From the NCBI GenBank assembly GCA_003162475.1, contig PMOI01000010.1, positions 186,001 through 250,000 of the forward strand: a stretch of 64,000 nucleotides of DNA, read 5' to 3'. Below are positions 63,612 through 64,000 of the stretch, in pieces. A program made the translations under genes and the position numbers. Source of the stretch: Acidimicrobiaceae bacterium. GTDB taxonomy: Bacteria; Actinomycetota; Acidimicrobiia; Acidimicrobiales; RAAP-2. The notes beneath the pieces are model-generated. The model had not been told where the DNA came from, did no database searches, and was given only the letters and a program-made list of their open reading frames with translations. Every line of letters begins with the position of its first letter. Positions within the stretch are counted from its first letter, which is position 1.

Positions 63612-64000
63612 GTGCGACTCACGGCTGAGGGCCTCTACATCAAGATCTCGGGGATTACCACGGAAGAGGACGCGCTCTTCTCCATTGGCCTGGGCGCGAG
63701 CGCCGTCGGCTTCGACTTCGCCCTGACGCCGCGTCAGATCTCCGTGAGCGCGGCGCACGACATCGTCCGCCGCCTACCCCAGGGCGCAGGATCGGTCGGC
63801 GTGTTCCGCAACGAACTACCCCAGCGAATCGTCGAGATCGCCAACACGCTCGGACTCAGTGCCGTGCAGATCGACGGTCCTATCACCTCGGACGAACTCA
63901 GCTACGTGTGCGAGCGGGTGAACACGGTGCTGCGCATGGTGCCCGACGGCACCGAGCGACTCACACTCGCGAACGGCGTGGCCTGTCTCGTGCTACCCGA
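63612..64000 (+). CDS. TrpF-like barrel protein lacking catalytic Cys, cut by window end
   Basis: The GTG at 63612 follows GGAGA and opens a frame that runs off the right edge; 129 residues are visible. The sequence YIKISGITTEEDALFSIGLG, then FDFALTPRQISVSAAHDIV and VGVFRNELPQRIVEIANTL, aligns with phosphoribosylanthranilate isomerase. But the catalytic Cys of KICGIT is Ser here, and the QxHG motif is QIDG. Either the enzyme uses a Ser variant or it is a paralogue with another substrate. The rest, including the catalytic Asp region, lies outside the window. Confidence 0.6.
   Translation, partial: MRLTAEGLYIKISGITTEEDALFSIGLGASAVGFDFALTPRQISVSAAHDIVRRLPQGAGSVGVFRNELPQRIVEIANTLGLSAVQIDGPITSDELSYVCERVNTVLRMVPDGTERLTLANGVACLVLP

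Overview
The window is a chromosomal segment of a high-GC actinobacterium. The markers are mycothiol genes (mshC-like and mshD), an F420:NADPH oxidoreductase, phosphatidylinositol mannoside genes (PI-phosphate synthase, acyltransferase, pimA), polyprenol-phosphate mannose synthase, menaquinone genes and an InhA-like enoyl reductase. The gene order thrS-HIT-pgsA-acyltransferase-pimA-pdxS-pdxT-yebC-ruvCAB-yajC-secDF-rel-hisS-aspS-rarA-alaS-ruvX-mltG-aroE is the one known from Mycobacterium tuberculosis, with fewer insertions. Small genes, ATGA overlaps and the composition suggest a free-living deep-branching lineage such as Acidimicrobiia; that placement is inference.

Positions 1-9505 are an integrated phage-related element. 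It runs from a tyrosine recombinase (cut by the left edge) through an excisionase-like HTH protein, a replication-initiator-like protein, unknown small proteins, a P27-type terminase small subunit, a 991-residue tape measure protein and tail-like proteins, to the 3' 40 bases of a tRNA gene that marks the right attachment site. No portal, capsid or large terminase gene is present, yet the genes are intact and tightly overlapped. The gene set resembles a phage satellite that carries a tape measure.

Positions 9506-21900 are a patchwork of accessory genes: small exported proteins, an AraC regulator next to a VOC protein, a DUF1059 protein, an LCP cell-wall ligase, a four-helix membrane protein, a broken ABC ATPase fragment, a DUF4232 protein, a GH1 beta-glucosidase, two transporters or membrane proteins, an ABC exporter and an InhA-like FabI.

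Positions 21960-37340 form a long, mostly co-directional block: F420 reductase, MshC-like ligase, ThrRS, HIT phosphorylase, PIM lipid synthesis, a protease-like protein with a ruined HExxH site, the PLP synthase pair, YebC, the RuvCAB Holliday junction machine and the YajC/SecD/SecF translocase accessory complex. A decayed copy of the secF 3' end follows, then a 600-residue secreted protein. Positions 40308-52764 hold Rel, three aminoacyl-tRNA synthetases, RarA (apparently with an ACG start), RuvX, MltG, AroE and a RodA-type SEDS protein. Positions 52777-64000 alternate in strand: a bifunctional nuclease, a second SEDS protein, polyphosphate kinase, a flippase-like membrane protein, Ppm synthase, MenF, MenG, a MaoC hydratase, a VIT-type transporter, MshD, a YgfZ-like protein and the start of a TrpF-like barrel that lacks the catalytic cysteine.
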